From Spirosoma oryzicola (GTDB lineage Bacteria; Bacteroidota; Bacteroidia; Cytophagales; Spirosomataceae): DNA of 64,000 nucleotides. Both the position numbers and the translations under genes were made by a program. The notes below the pieces were generated by a model that saw nothing but the letters and a program-made list of their open reading frames with translations, searched no databases and had not been told where the DNA came from. Numbering within the stretch: position 1 is the first letter of the stretch; every line of letters begins with the position of its first letter. This document shows, piece after piece, positions 17,743 through 27,154 of the stretch. The stretch is from NCBI RefSeq assembly GCF_021233055.1, contig NZ_CP089538.1, positions 3,116,501-3,180,500 of the forward strand. The letters are read 5' to 3'.

Positions 17743-18603
17743 CTATTTATTCACCCGATTGTATATGGCCCGAAAGTTTTTGACGCTCTCGGCAATTTCC
17801 GGACCGTTGTTTTCCCAGTGGTATTCGTACTCCGCTGAAATGGGTCCTTTGAACCACTGACGCTTCAACTCCCCAATAACGGCTTCCACTTTACTATCCC
17901 CAGTACCCCAGACTACATCATGGTATTTTCCGTCCGGCGTATCCTGCTTCACGTCTTTAAAGTGCATACCGAGTACATGCCCGTTTAGTTTTTTCAGGCA
18001 CTCAACCGGATCGAGTCCGGAGCGCACCCAGTGACCAATATCCGAGCAAGAGCCAACGTACTTACTACCACCGATGGCCGCCAGAACCGTATCGGGATGC
18101 CAGTAGCGCGACGGCTTGGGGTGGTTATGTAAGGCTACGTTTATCTTATACTGCTCAGCCAGTTTGCGCACCAACGGCATTTGTTCGGGTGTTGGCTCGG
18201 AGTTGATGTTTAACACACCCATATCCTTGGCAAATTCAAAAACGGCTTGCCAGTCCTGATCGGTCTTAGGGCTGATGACGCCATAAGCTACAATCGTAAG
18301 GCCACGATCTTTCACTAATTTCTTGATGGTCTGTCGCGCTGTTGCGTCCATGTTGAAATCCATCTTTCCGTCGATCCCTCCGCCAATCGTCTGACCCGGA
18401 TAAATCTCAACGTATTTCAGGCCACAACTATCAATTTTCCGCAAGGCTTCCGTAAACGGAAATAACCGAAACGAGTAGGCTTGAGCACCCAGTTTCCAGC
18501 CCGCTTTGTCTTCCGGATTTTTCTGCGCTAACGCCGAAACAACGCTCATGACGACAATTAATCCGCTTAACAGGTATTTTGTCCGATAGTTCATAGAGTC
18601 CAT
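17743..18603 (-). CDS. exported sugar phosphate isomerase/epimerase-like TIM barrel protein
   Basis: The 286-residue product (start at 18603, or 18594) has a signal peptide (KYLLSGLIVVMSVVSALAQ) and a xylose isomerase-like TIM barrel: LGAQAYSFRLFPFTEAL, EIYPGQTIGG, VALHNHPKPSRYW, CSDIGHWVRSG and a late SAEYEYHWENNG, which supply the His/Glu/Asp metal-binding pattern. The family isomerises or epimerises sugars or cyclitols. The export signal suggests periplasmic action, as seen in many Bacteroidota members of this family. The substrate is not determinable. Confidence 0.88.
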   Translation of the reverse strand: MDSMNYRTKYLLSGLIVVMSVVSALAQKNPEDKAGWKLGAQAYSFRLFPFTEALRKIDSCGLKYVEIYPGQTIGGGIDGKMDFNMDATARQTIKKLVKDRGLTIVAYGVISPKTDQDWQAVFEFAKDMGVLNINSEPTPEQMPLVRKLAEQYKINVALHNHPKPSRYWHPDTVLAAIGGSKYVGSCSDIGHWVRSGLDPVECLKKLNGHVLGMHFKDVKQDTPDGKYHDVVWGTGDSKVEAVIGELKRQWFKGPISAEYEYHWENNGPEIAESVKNFRAIYNRVNK

Positions 18604-18736
18604 TCTTTTTGACAAAAGGATAGAGACAACCTGCTTTACCCATTTCACGGTTGGGTGCCCGGCGGCAATATAAATCACCGGCAAACTTCAGCGAATCTCG
18701 TACCGCCGAAACTAAGCAGAAGTTAATTCGTGTTGG

Positions 18737-18744
18737 TATCTTTG
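18737..18744 (+). promoter_or_regulatory. TATCTTTG promoter box for mnmA
   Basis: TATCTTTG matches the Bacteroidetes -7 consensus TAnnTTTG and lies about 70 bp upstream of the mnmA start at 18815. Confidence 0.5.
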
Positions 18745-18814
18745 TGCGCCGTTGTCGAAGCAACGACGCATTTGAACGATTCAATCGCAGGACTTTGAAT
18801 CCTGGCAGATCATT

Positions 18815-19957
18815 ATGAGCAAACACGGACGCATTTTAGTCGCCATGAGTGGCGGCATTGATTCCTCACTAGCAGCGGTTATGCTGCACGAAGAAGGCTA
18901 CGAAGTTATCGGCATGACCATGAAAACATGGGATTATGCGTCTTCGGGCGGTACCAAAAAAGAAACGGGTTGTTGCAGCCTTGACAGCATCAACGACGCC
19001 CGGAACATCGCCGTTAGTCTCGGCTTTCCGCATTACATTCTGGATATCCGGGAGGAATTTGGCGATTATGTAATCAATCATTTTACGGGTGAATACCTCG
19101 AAGGCCGGACACCGAATCCCTGCGTGCTGTGTAATACCCACATCAAATGGGATGCGCTCCTTCGCCGGGCCGACCGGCTCGACTGCGAGTTTATCGCCAC
19201 CGGACACTACGCCCATATCCGCGAAGAAAACAGCCGCTTCGTTATTTCGAAAGGAGTTGATACGCTGAAAGATCAGTCCTATGTATTGTGGGGCGTATCG
19301 CAGGAAAGTTTGAGCCGGACGAAACTTCCGCTTGGTCATCTGCGCAAATCGGAAATCCGCGATATGGCGAAAGACCGGGGCTTCATCGAACTGGTCACCA
19401 AGTCGGAATCGTACGAGATCTGCTTTGTACCCGACAACGATTACCGGGGTTTTCTGAAACGGCGGGTGCCGGGGCTGGAAGCGGAAGTAGCCGGTGGTAA
19501 CTTCGTGATGGAAGGCACGGGCAAAGTGCTGGGGAAACACCTGGGCTATCCGTTCTATACCATCGGGCAACGGAAAGGGCTGGGTATGGCGTTTGGGCAA
19601 CCCATGTTCGTGACCGAAATCCGGAAAGACACCAACGAAGTGGTACTGGGCATTGACAAAGATTTGTACCGCGATGGCATGATCGTTAGCAAGCTAAACC
19701 TACAAAAATACGATTCGATCAATGGGCCGCTGGAAACCGTGACGAAAGTTCGTTACAAAGATCCGGGTACACCCGCTACCATTTCACAAACGGGCGACAA
19801 AATAGAGGTCCTGTTTCAGGAAGGCGTTTCTGCCATTGCGCCGGGTCAGGCAGCCGTTTTTTACGAGGGCGACGACGTAGTGGGGGGCGGTTGGATCATG
19901 AAAAGCTTCCGCCAGAATGACCCGATCCGTGAGTCCGCCTACGCAGTTGTTTCCTAA
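18815..19957 (+). CDS. mnmA: tRNA-specific 2-thiouridylase MnmA
   Basis: MnmA inserts sulfur at C2 of the wobble uridine 34 in Lys, Glu and Gln tRNAs. The 380-residue product has the PP-loop SGGIDSSLAA near residue 12, and catalytic cysteines in the regions TPNPCVLCNTHIKWD (about residue 107) and YEICFVPDNDYRGF (about residue 204). The tRNA-binding segment GQRKGLGMAFG is also visible. The gene ends TAATG, overlapping the in-frame ATG of a following reading frame by one base. Confidence 0.96.
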   Translation: MSKHGRILVAMSGGIDSSLAAVMLHEEGYEVIGMTMKTWDYASSGGTKKETGCCSLDSINDARNIAVSLGFPHYILDIREEFGDYVINHFTGEYLEGRTPNPCVLCNTHIKWDALLRRADRLDCEFIATGHYAHIREENSRFVISKGVDTLKDQSYVLWGVSQESLSRTKLPLGHLRKSEIRDMAKDRGFIELVTKSESYEICFVPDNDYRGFLKRRVPGLEAEVAGGNFVMEGTGKVLGKHLGYPFYTIGQRKGLGMAFGQPMFVTEIRKDTNEVVLGIDKDLYRDGMIVSKLNLQKYDSINGPLETVTKVRYKDPGTPATISQTGDKIEVLFQEGVSAIAPGQAAVFYEGDDVVGGGWIMKSFRQNDPIRESAYAVVS

Positions 19958-20007
19958 TGCTTATATTCACAGCGCAGTCCACCGGGGCTGCGCTTCTTGT
20001 TTCACCC

Positions 20008-20544
20008 ATGACGACCGAACCCACCGATCCCACTCGTTACCCAATTGGTCTTTGGCAATCGCAGGATACCTACACCGTAGCGGAGATTCGTCAGCTTGTT
20101 GATCAGATCGCAACGCTGCCCGATGCTTATGCCCTCGTATTGGCCAACGTTTCGACGGCTGACCTGTCCCGCCAGTATCGACCTGGTAGCTGGACCGTCC
20201 AGCAGCTTGTCCACCACGTTGCGGATACGCACATGCTGCATTTTATGCGGTTGAAAAACGCCCTGACAGCGCCCGACACCGTTGGCGTTATGGCCGATGT
20301 GAATGCCTGGGCGGCCCTCAGCGAAGGACAACATGCGCCAATTGCCGATTCGCTTATCTTGTTAAAAGGAATTCATCAGCGCATCGCTTTTCTGGTTGGC
20401 ACCTTGCTGCCCGACCAACTCGCCATCACGTATTACCACCCAGTTCGCCAGCGCCACCTTACACTGGCCCAGGCACTGTCGGTTATCGTCTGGCACGCCG
20501 AGCATCACCTCGCCCATATTCGACTCGCTCTCCAAGTAGCCTAA
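20008..20544 (+). CDS. DinB/BstA-like metal-dependent transferase
   Basis: The 178-residue product (ATG 20008, MTTEPTDPTRYPIGLW) has the family opening RYPIGLWQ and three histidines: LVHHVADTHMLHFM near residue 66, and WHAEHHLAHIRLAL near the C-terminus. This is the pattern of DinB/YfiT four-helix proteins, including bacillithiol S-transferase BstA. The likely role is thiol-dependent detoxification, with substrate unknown. The ORF starts one base inside the mnmA stop when extended to 19957, but the better start is 20008. Confidence 0.85.
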   Translation: MTTEPTDPTRYPIGLWQSQDTYTVAEIRQLVDQIATLPDAYALVLANVSTADLSRQYRPGSWTVQQLVHHVADTHMLHFMRLKNALTAPDTVGVMADVNAWAALSEGQHAPIADSLILLKGIHQRIAFLVGTLLPDQLAITYYHPVRQRHLTLAQALSVIVWHAEHHLAHIRLALQVA

Positions 20545-20582
20545 CGAAAGAACCGATCACCCGTTTTCCAACTTCTTCTGCG

Positions 20583-21269
20583 ATGCGCATTCAGACTGGT
20601 ATCATTCTACTTTTTTTAAGCTGTTCAACGTTTCTTTTCGCCCAAACGCCACCGACCGGGCATCCGAATACGAACGGTGCCGGCTGGAAACCGCTTTTCG
20701 AGCGGGACCTTTCCGACGCCAATTACCCCAAGGGGGTTTGGAGCTACGACGAAGGCGAACTAACAGCCACTGCCGACAAAGCAATCTGGACCGCTAAGCC
20801 CTACGACGATTTCATTCTTGACTTGTTCTTTAAAACCGCCGAGGGTACCAATAGTGGCATTGTCGTTCATTGCAGCGATACAACCAACTGGATTCCGAAC
20901 GCCGTCGAAATCCAGATTGCCGACGATCACAACAAGCAGTGGGCCGACGCGCCGACCAATGGGCAGTCCGGCGCTTTTTTCGGTCATCAGGCTCCTACCA
21001 AAAAGCTCGTTAAAAACCCCGGCGAATGGAACCGCTGCACAGTAACGTGCCAGGGCAAGACAATTTATGTCGTGCTTAACAATCAACTGATTAATACAAT
21101 CGATCTGACAAAATTTACGTCTGCTCAGAAAAATCCCGATGGTTCGGATGTACCCGAATGGCTCAACAAACCAGCCGCCGATTTGCCGCTGCGTGGCTAC
21201 GTTGGCTTACAGGGAAAACATGCCGGAGCACCGATCTACTTTAGAAACCTGAAGATCAAGGAGCTGTAG
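20583..21269 (+). CDS. DUF1080 (3-keto-disaccharide hydrolase) family protein, exported
   Basis: The 228-residue product has a signal peptide (MRIQTGIILLFLSCSTFLFAQ) and a single laminin-G-like beta sandwich. Visible family features are KPLFERDLSDANYPKGVW, SGIVVHCSDT, AVEIQIADDH, SGAFFGHQAP, WNRCTVTCQGKTI and PLRGYVGLQGKHAGAPIYFRNLKIKEL. Many Cytophagales have several such genes. The proposed role is hydrolysis of 3-keto-glycosides in the periplasm. It is monocistronic by spacing. Confidence 0.92.
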   Translation: MRIQTGIILLFLSCSTFLFAQTPPTGHPNTNGAGWKPLFERDLSDANYPKGVWSYDEGELTATADKAIWTAKPYDDFILDLFFKTAEGTNSGIVVHCSDTTNWIPNAVEIQIADDHNKQWADAPTNGQSGAFFGHQAPTKKLVKNPGEWNRCTVTCQGKTIYVVLNNQLINTIDLTKFTSAQKNPDGSDVPEWLNKPAADLPLRGYVGLQGKHAGAPIYFRNLKIKEL

Positions 21270-21367
21270 TCACATCATTGCTTTGTAGCTGTTCCTTATC
21301 CAGACTAGTTAGCGCAGATGTAGGCGAACCAGTCACTTTTTCGCCTGGATTTTGTTATGTATACGCT

Positions 21368-21619
21368 ATGCAGAACGAACCTCAAACCCGTCACAGTCGC
21401 ATCCTTCCCGAACTGCGCTTTTCCCTCAACCTGCTGTATGTGGGACGGCTGCTGGTGGGCATGAAATCGGCTGAAGAGGGGCAGGAACTATTTGATGAAC
21501 GTATTGAAACCGTAACCGACGATCTCGTTTCGACCGAATTGCTCCACGAAGCGGCAGTGCTGGCGGGTGATGTGTTGCCCGAAGCCCCTTCGGTCTCGGC
21601 ACCGGACGATACTGAATAA
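21368..21619 (+). CDS. small conserved hypothetical protein
   Basis: Starting at ATG 21368 the product has 83 residues (MQNEPQTRHSRILPELRFSL) with an acidic tail. No signal peptide or domain is recognised. It has one hydrophobic patch (LNLLYVGRLLVGM). The function is unknown. Confidence 0.5.
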   Translation: MQNEPQTRHSRILPELRFSLNLLYVGRLLVGMKSAEEGQELFDERIETVTDDLVSTELLHEAAVLAGDVLPEAPSVSAPDDTE

Positions 21620-21661
21620 GTCGCAATCTATTTTCTTTGCATTTCCAACCTTACGCTATAC

Positions 21662-22342
21662 ATGACCGACGCTCCGTTAGCCGCCCTTTTCGATATGGAC
21701 GGCGTTTTGGTCGATAATACCGACTTTCACATCAATGCTTGGCTACAATTTGCCCAAGCCAAAGGATTTCCGATTACCCGCGATCAGTACGTGGCAAATA
21801 TCAATGGCCGCGTCTCCGCCGATGCGATGGCTTACGTGTTTCAGCGCCCCGTTGAAGGTGGCGAGCTGATTACCTTAACGGAAGAAAAGGAAGCCATTTA
21901 CCGGGAGCTTTATCGTTCGCACTTGCAACCGGCACCGGGTCTGATTGCTTTTCTGGAAGCCTTGAAAGCGCAGAATATCAAGTTGGCCGTTGGCACATCG
22001 GCACCTATGAGCAATGTTCACTTTACGCTCGATGGGCTACAAATCCGACGCTATTTCGATACGGTCGTTGATGCCAGCATGGTTCGTCACGGCAAGCCCG
22101 ACCCCGAAATCTACCTGAAAGCCGCCGAGCGGGTAGGCGTTGACCCCGCGCGTTGTGTTGTGTTTGAAGATGCTTTTGCGGGTATCGAAGCCGGATTGCG
22201 GGGAGGAATGCAGGTGGTTGCGCTTGCCACGACGCACACGCAGGCGGAATTGGTCAATAGCGGTGCGGCTCTTATCGTCAATGATTTTACGGAGCTTTCG
22301 GTAGCAACTATTGAGGCATTAGTCGACAAAACACCCCGTTGA
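21662..22342 (+). CDS. HAD-superfamily beta-phosphoglucomutase-like hydrolase
   Basis: The 226-residue product has motif I FDMDGVLVDNT (nucleophile Asp near residue 12), a cap domain with helices, motif II GTSAPMSN, and motif III/IV HGKPDPEIYLKAAERVG and VFEDAFAGIEAG. This is the beta-phosphoglucomutase/phosphatase branch. The substrate is not readable. It overlaps the start region of the following frame by four bases when that frame is extended. Confidence 0.92.
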   Translation: MTDAPLAALFDMDGVLVDNTDFHINAWLQFAQAKGFPITRDQYVANINGRVSADAMAYVFQRPVEGGELITLTEEKEAIYRELYRSHLQPAPGLIAFLEALKAQNIKLAVGTSAPMSNVHFTLDGLQIRRYFDTVVDASMVRHGKPDPEIYLKAAERVGVDPARCVVFEDAFAGIEAGLRGGMQVVALATTHTQAELVNSGAALIVNDFTELSVATIEALVDKTPR

Positions 22343-22365
22343 CCCGCCCGGATTTTGTATCTTTG
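22339..22365 (+). promoter_or_regulatory. promoter for the agmatine deiminase-like gene
   Basis: TTG (22339-22341) and TATCTTTG (22358-22365) with 16 bp between them fit a Bacteroidetes promoter of the TTTG / TAnnTTTG type. The start codon at 22396 is about 30 bp downstream, which supports that start over the longer upstream frame. It overlaps the end of the HAD gene. Confidence 0.5.
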
Positions 22366-22395
22366 TCCCCTAAATTTGTCTTGGCACCAACGTTC

Positions 22396-23463
22396 ATGTC
22401 TTTGAACTCTTCATCTGAAAGCCCCCTGATTCCCGCCCGCGAGGGCTTTTTCTTTCCGGCAGAATGGCATCCTCACGTCGCCACCTGGCTAAGCTGGCCC
22501 CATACCGAAGCGTCGTGGACGAAAGAGCGGCAGGAGCTGATGTATCCGGCCTACATTGATTTTATCAAAGCCATCGCCGAAAGCGAACAGGTTTGCATTA
22601 ACGCGCATAACGAGATTGTGATGCAGGCGGCCAAACTGCGCTTATTGGCCGCTGGCGTGAATATGGACCGCGTGACGCTGCTCCCCCACCCGACCAACGA
22701 TTCGTGGTGCCGCGATCACGGTCCGGCCTTTCTGATCAATCCGACTACGAAACAACGGATGATCGTTAACTGGGGCTACAACGCCTGGGGGGGGAAATAC
22801 CCGCCCTACGACCGCGATGACCTGATTCCGGTGGAGATTGCCCACTATCGTGGACTCGATTACGTCACGCCTGGCATCGTTATGGAAGGTGGTTCGGTTG
22901 AGTTTAACGGAGCCGGAACAGTGCTCACAAGCCGGGCCTGCCTGCTTAACCAAAACCGGAATAGCCATCTGAAACAGGCTGACATCGAGCGCTACCTGTG
23001 CGATTATTACGGCGTTCAGCAGGTGCTTTGGGTAGAAGAAGGCATCGTTGGTGACGACACCGATGGCCATATTGATGATACGGTGCGGTTTGTAAACGAA
23101 GATACGGTAATCGCGGCTTACGAAGCAGACAAGAACGACGCTAACTATCCGTTCCTTCAGGAGATCCATCACGAGCTAAAGCAGATGCGGCTTCTGAACG
23201 GTAAGCAACTAAACATTGTTGAACTGCCCATGCCTGACCCGGTTGTCAGCGATGGACTGCGGCTACCGGCTTCGTACGCCAACTTTTTAATTACGAATCA
23301 ATCGGTTATCGTACCTACGTTCCGCTGCGCGGCTGACCAACCGGCGCTGGATATTATCGGTCAGTGTTTTCCTGATCGTAAGATCGTCGGCATCGACTCG
23401 ACCGATATTGTGTGGGGTCTGGGTAGTTTTCACTGCCTGAGTCAACAGGAGCCAAGCATCTAA
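22396..23463 (+). CDS. agmatine deiminase family protein
   Basis: Agmatine deiminase converts agmatine to N-carbamoylputrescine. The product (355 residues from ATG 22396) starts MSLNSSSESPLIPAREGFFF and has FPAEWHPHVATWLSWPH, WCRDHGPAF (Asp and His), GGSVEFNGAGTVL, DDTDGHIDDTVRFV and the C-terminal cysteine region GSFHCLSQQEPS with the nucleophile. This is the penta-EIN fold. Members in Bacteroidota may use agmatine or a related guanidine. Confidence 0.9.
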   Translation: MSLNSSSESPLIPAREGFFFPAEWHPHVATWLSWPHTEASWTKERQELMYPAYIDFIKAIAESEQVCINAHNEIVMQAAKLRLLAAGVNMDRVTLLPHPTNDSWCRDHGPAFLINPTTKQRMIVNWGYNAWGGKYPPYDRDDLIPVEIAHYRGLDYVTPGIVMEGGSVEFNGAGTVLTSRACLLNQNRNSHLKQADIERYLCDYYGVQQVLWVEEGIVGDDTDGHIDDTVRFVNEDTVIAAYEADKNDANYPFLQEIHHELKQMRLLNGKQLNIVELPMPDPVVSDGLRLPASYANFLITNQSVIVPTFRCAADQPALDIIGQCFPDRKIVGIDSTDIVWGLGSFHCLSQQEPSI

Positions 23464-23484
23464 TTGCCTATCAACGTTCTTCCG

Positions 23485-23823
23485 ATGTACGACAACAAAA
23501 CCTTTCGCTCCGTTGCCAACACCGAGAATGGTGAAGTCGGTGGAGAAACCTTGTTTCATTATCACCAACAGGATCAGATCGTCTGGGCCGAATACAGTGG
23601 CGGGGCTATCGTAAAGGGGTTTCTGATTGCGACAGTCGATAGTCACCATCGGCTCGACATGCGCTATCAGCACGTTAATGTGCAGGGTGAGCTGATGACT
23701 GGCTACTGTCAGTCAACGCCCGAACGGTTGCCCGACGGACGAATCCGGCTCCATGAACGCTGGCAGTGGACGAGCGGAGATCAGTCGTCGGGCGAATCCG
23801 TTGTTGAGGAAGTTGCCGATTAA
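23485..23823 (+). CDS. small conserved protein often annotated n-acetylglutamate synthase
   Basis: The 112-residue product (MYDNKTFRSVANTENGEVGG) is a beta-rich protein with ETLFHYHQQDQIVWAEYSGG, DMRYQHVN and LHERWQWTSGD. This is a recognised small family in Bacteroidota, commonly labelled n-acetylglutamate synthase, but the name has no enzymatic support from the sequence. The ATG at 23485 is preferred to the TTG at 23464. Confidence 0.75.
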   Translation: MYDNKTFRSVANTENGEVGGETLFHYHQQDQIVWAEYSGGAIVKGFLIATVDSHHRLDMRYQHVNVQGELMTGYCQSTPERLPDGRIRLHERWQWTSGDQSSGESVVEEVAD

Positions 23824-23836
23824 GTGTCCTGAAGCT

Positions 23837-24529
23837 ATGCGAGTCATTGTAAGTCTATTGAGTTTAATGCTGCTGGTTGGATGCGCCCGCCCGACATCGC
23901 TCGTAGCGGAGTTGGCTCCCCGTTCGCTGAAAGCGGTGAATCTCGAAGAAACGCTGAGCCGACGCGATGAGCTGATGATGGCGTATTCAATGACCAGTTA
24001 CGACGCTAAAAACAAACCTGTATCGGTGGTCAATGGCGGTTGGGGCGTCGTAACCGTGCAGAAAGGCCAGCAGTTGGACCTTAGCGCGGCTGGTCCCGAC
24101 AAAGCCCTACCGATTAGCCTGGAACTACCGAAGAATGGGCGCATTGTGGCCTCACTGGTCTTGATTGAAGTGGACGATTACAACCGGGCGAAGCAAATGC
24201 TGGATCGGGTTCGGCAAGTACATAATATTGTGGCTGGCCCGGCGGCTTTTCTGATCACAGCAGCCGAAGTCCTAACTCCGCTCAAATACGTAGCCGCTGG
24301 TCTGGCCGCTTCGGGCATTGGCCTGAAATTGGTCGATCAGTTTGACGATGATGATTTATTGGGCCAAAGCAGCGTCGACCTTTACGAAGCGGAACTACGC
24401 AAAAAAAAGCAGCAACTCGTGCACGTACCAACGGTATTCACGGGGCAGAACCTTCGCGACGCTTTCGACTATCGACTCGACTATGACATTACGCTTAAAT
24501 CGGTGAAAATCCGGCCCGTTCGCCAATAA
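23837..24529 (+). CDS. putative lipoprotein of unknown function
   Basis: The 230-residue product (ATG 23837) starts MRVIVSLLSLMLLVGC, a lipoprotein signal with lipobox cysteine near residue 16. It has a hydrophobic segment near residues 130-155 (VAGPAAFLITAAEVL). I do not recognise a family. It starts about 13 bp after the upstream gene stop and is probably co-transcribed with it. Confidence 0.7.
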   Translation: MRVIVSLLSLMLLVGCARPTSLVAELAPRSLKAVNLEETLSRRDELMMAYSMTSYDAKNKPVSVVNGGWGVVTVQKGQQLDLSAAGPDKALPISLELPKNGRIVASLVLIEVDDYNRAKQMLDRVRQVHNIVAGPAAFLITAAEVLTPLKYVAAGLAASGIGLKLVDQFDDDDLLGQSSVDLYEAELRKKKQQLVHVPTVFTGQNLRDAFDYRLDYDITLKSVKIRPVRQ

Positions 24530-24667
24530 GCCCTTCGTTCAATCGTTGCTTAAACAGAGCGAATGTTTTTACAAAAAACGCTGTTTTCAACCTATTGAGA
24601 CAAGGCACGCATGCCCCCTCAACCCAGTAATCAGTAACTTAGTACCTTACTTTTCCATTCCGACGCT

Positions 24668-27031
24668 ATGCGCCAACTTACCGGCGGTATCTTGCTGGCT
24701 CTTGCCGTAACAGCCTGCAAAACAACCGCACCCGTGGTCCAGCAAACACCTCCACAGCCCGTTATCCTGACGCTGGGGACCAAAGCTTTCACTACGGATG
24801 ATTTTTTCCAGTCGTTTACGAAAAATCAGTTTTCGTCCGACTCCGCCCAGCGGACCGACGTGAAGAACTATTTTGATCTGTATACCAATCTGAAGCTGAA
24901 AGTACTGGCCGCCGAAGCCGAAGGGCGCGATACAACCGAGGCTTTTCGGGAGGAAATGAATACCTACCGTAACCAGTTGGCGCAATCGTACCTGACGGAC
25001 AAAGTGCTGGTGGAGTCGATAGCCGCTGAAGCGTACCAACGGATGCAGGAAGAAATCAACGCGTCCCATATTCTGGTACCTGTAACCGAAGACGCGGCTC
25101 CCACCGATACGTTGGCGGCCTACCAGAAAGCACTGGACATTCGCAAGCAGGCGCTGGCCGGTACGGATTTCGCCCAGCTTGCCCAGGACAATTCACAAGA
25201 TCGTCAGACGGCTGCCAACGGTGGTAATTTAGGCTATTTCACGGCTTTTTCACTTGTTTACCCGGTCGAAACAGCGGCTTATAACACGCCCGTCGGCCAA
25301 GTCTCCATGCCCATCCGAACTCGGTCGGGTTATCACCTGATCAAGGTAAACGACCGTCGGCCAAGTCGCGGTAAGTTACGGGTGGCTCACATCTTGGTGC
25401 GGCTTAGCCCCAGTGCCGATGAAGCCGGTCAGAAAGCAGCGCAGGATCGTATCGACGCTGCGTACGCCCGGCTCCAGAAAGGCGAATCGTTCGAAGCGGT
25501 TTGCCAGGCCGTATCAGACGACATTACTTCTCGCGCGAACGGAGGACTGCTACCGGCGTTTGAAACCGGTAGGCAGGTTCCGGCGTTTGAACAGGCCGCT
25601 TACACCTTGACGAAACCCGGCGACGTATCGAAACCGGTTCGCACAAATTACGGCTGGCATATCATCAAACTCATCGAGCGGAAAGGGCTGGAACCTTATG
25701 CTGACTTAGCTCCTTCGTTGCGCCAGCGCGTTATGACCGATACGCGTGCTGATGTATTGCGCCAGGCAACCGTGCAACGCTTGAAGAAAGAATATCCTGT
25801 TCTGGAAGAAAAAGCAACCGTTGAGAAGGTGTTAGCCAAGGCCGATAGCAGTCTGCTGCGTGGTCAGTGGCGCTACACCGAGCCACTGGAGCCGGCGTTA
25901 CAAAGCAAATCGTTGTTCGCCGTCTCCGGAAAGCCCGTAACCGTAAACCAGTTTTTTGATTACGTCCGGCAGAAACAGCAACCACAGCGTAATCCAGCCC
26001 TGGCACCCGCTGCGCCGATTGCATCAGTTACGGGTTCACCAGCGATAGCGATGCGCCGATTGCTCGACCGGTTTGAAGGGGATCAGTTAATGGCAACGGA
26101 GGAAGCTAATCTGGACAAGAAATCGCCGGAGTTCCGTTCGCTGCTGAACGAGATCCGGGATGGTGTCCTGCTTTCGCAGGTGATGGAGCAAAACGTATGG
26201 GAACGCTCGATGACCGATTCAACGGGACAACGCCAGTATTTTGACCAGAATGCGGAGAAATATCGTTTTCCGGAACGGGCTGCCGCAACGATCATTGTCG
26301 CTCAGAACGATGATTTATTGAAACAGGCCCGTCAGATGCTGTCCGGCAAACCGCCCTACCAGCTCAAGCGCTCGGCGGCTGACCTGACCTACGACAGTAA
26401 CCAGACGATGCTGACGCCTAAACAGCGGGAAACCTTGTACGACGTACTCGTAACGATGGCCCGTAATCCAGAATATGTTGTTGAAGTTTCCGGTGCGCAC
26501 GATGCCGCCGAGCGGGATTCGGTGTCGGCGGGTCGGATTCGGGCCGTTGTGAGTTACCTGCAAAAGAGTGGTGTTCCCTTGAACCGCATTGCGGAAAAGG
26601 ATTATCAGGGGGCTCCCCCCCGCCGGGCAGCCGATGCACCTAAAGATGCGGCCGCCCAACGCCGGGTTTCGTTCCAGTATTTTTCGAATGATAAAGCCGA
26701 CATTGCTAAAGTTCTCAACAGCCGGCAACCATCGTCCTCCGCTGGTCCGGCGGTGACGATCACCGAAGGTATTTTTGCGCAGGGAATCAACCCTTACCTC
26801 GACAGTATCGACCAGTGGAAAGAAGGTATTACCACCTTCAACCGGGCCGGTAAAGCTGTTTCGGTAACGATAAACCGCGTTGAACCCGCTCGGGCAAAAA
26901 CGTTTGCCGAAGCCAGGGGCGCTGTCATCAACGATTACCAGGCTTTGCTCGAAAAACAGTGGCTTGCTCAGCTTCGTCAGAAATACCCGGTGAAGGTGAA
27001 TGAAGACGAGATTCGGAAGTTAGGCAAGTAA
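24668..27031 (+). CDS. periplasmic peptidyl-prolyl isomerase (PpiC/parvulin) with OmpA-like segment
   Basis: The 787-residue lipoprotein (MRQLTGGILLALAVTAC) has two parvulin domains. The first is marked ASHILVPVTE, then GGNLGYFTAFSLVYP and GYHLIKVNDRRP (about residues 130-240), and the second by AHILVRLS, GGLLPAFETGRQVPAFE and YGWHIIKLIERKG (about 240-340). Beyond this, residues about 580-675 carry an OmpA-like segment: RNPEYVVEVSGAHDA, SAGRIRAVVSYLQKSG and AAQRRVSFQYF. The protein probably folds outer-membrane proteins in the periplasm. The next gene is another SurA-type isomerase. Confidence 0.9.
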   Translation: MRQLTGGILLALAVTACKTTAPVVQQTPPQPVILTLGTKAFTTDDFFQSFTKNQFSSDSAQRTDVKNYFDLYTNLKLKVLAAEAEGRDTTEAFREEMNTYRNQLAQSYLTDKVLVESIAAEAYQRMQEEINASHILVPVTEDAAPTDTLAAYQKALDIRKQALAGTDFAQLAQDNSQDRQTAANGGNLGYFTAFSLVYPVETAAYNTPVGQVSMPIRTRSGYHLIKVNDRRPSRGKLRVAHILVRLSPSADEAGQKAAQDRIDAAYARLQKGESFEAVCQAVSDDITSRANGGLLPAFETGRQVPAFEQAAYTLTKPGDVSKPVRTNYGWHIIKLIERKGLEPYADLAPSLRQRVMTDTRADVLRQATVQRLKKEYPVLEEKATVEKVLAKADSSLLRGQWRYTEPLEPALQSKSLFAVSGKPVTVNQFFDYVRQKQQPQRNPALAPAAPIASVTGSPAIAMRRLLDRFEGDQLMATEEANLDKKSPEFRSLLNEIRDGVLLSQVMEQNVWERSMTDSTGQRQYFDQNAEKYRFPERAAATIIVAQNDDLLKQARQMLSGKPPYQLKRSAADLTYDSNQTMLTPKQRETLYDVLVTMARNPEYVVEVSGAHDAAERDSVSAGRIRAVVSYLQKSGVPLNRIAEKDYQGAPPRRAADAPKDAAAQRRVSFQYFSNDKADIAKVLNSRQPSSSAGPAVTITEGIFAQGINPYLDSIDQWKEGITTFNRAGKAVSVTINRVEPARAKTFAEARGAVINDYQALLEKQWLAQLRQKYPVKVNEDEIRKLGK

Positions 27032-27154
27032 TTCACTAGTCAGCAGATCGGGGACGCGCTCAGCTTGCCAGGCAGGTTGTCCAGCACTCACAATCAAGTT
27101 CTTAATTTTTCTAAAAAGGCAGGACGGTTTCTGTTCTGTGCGTATCTTTAACTC

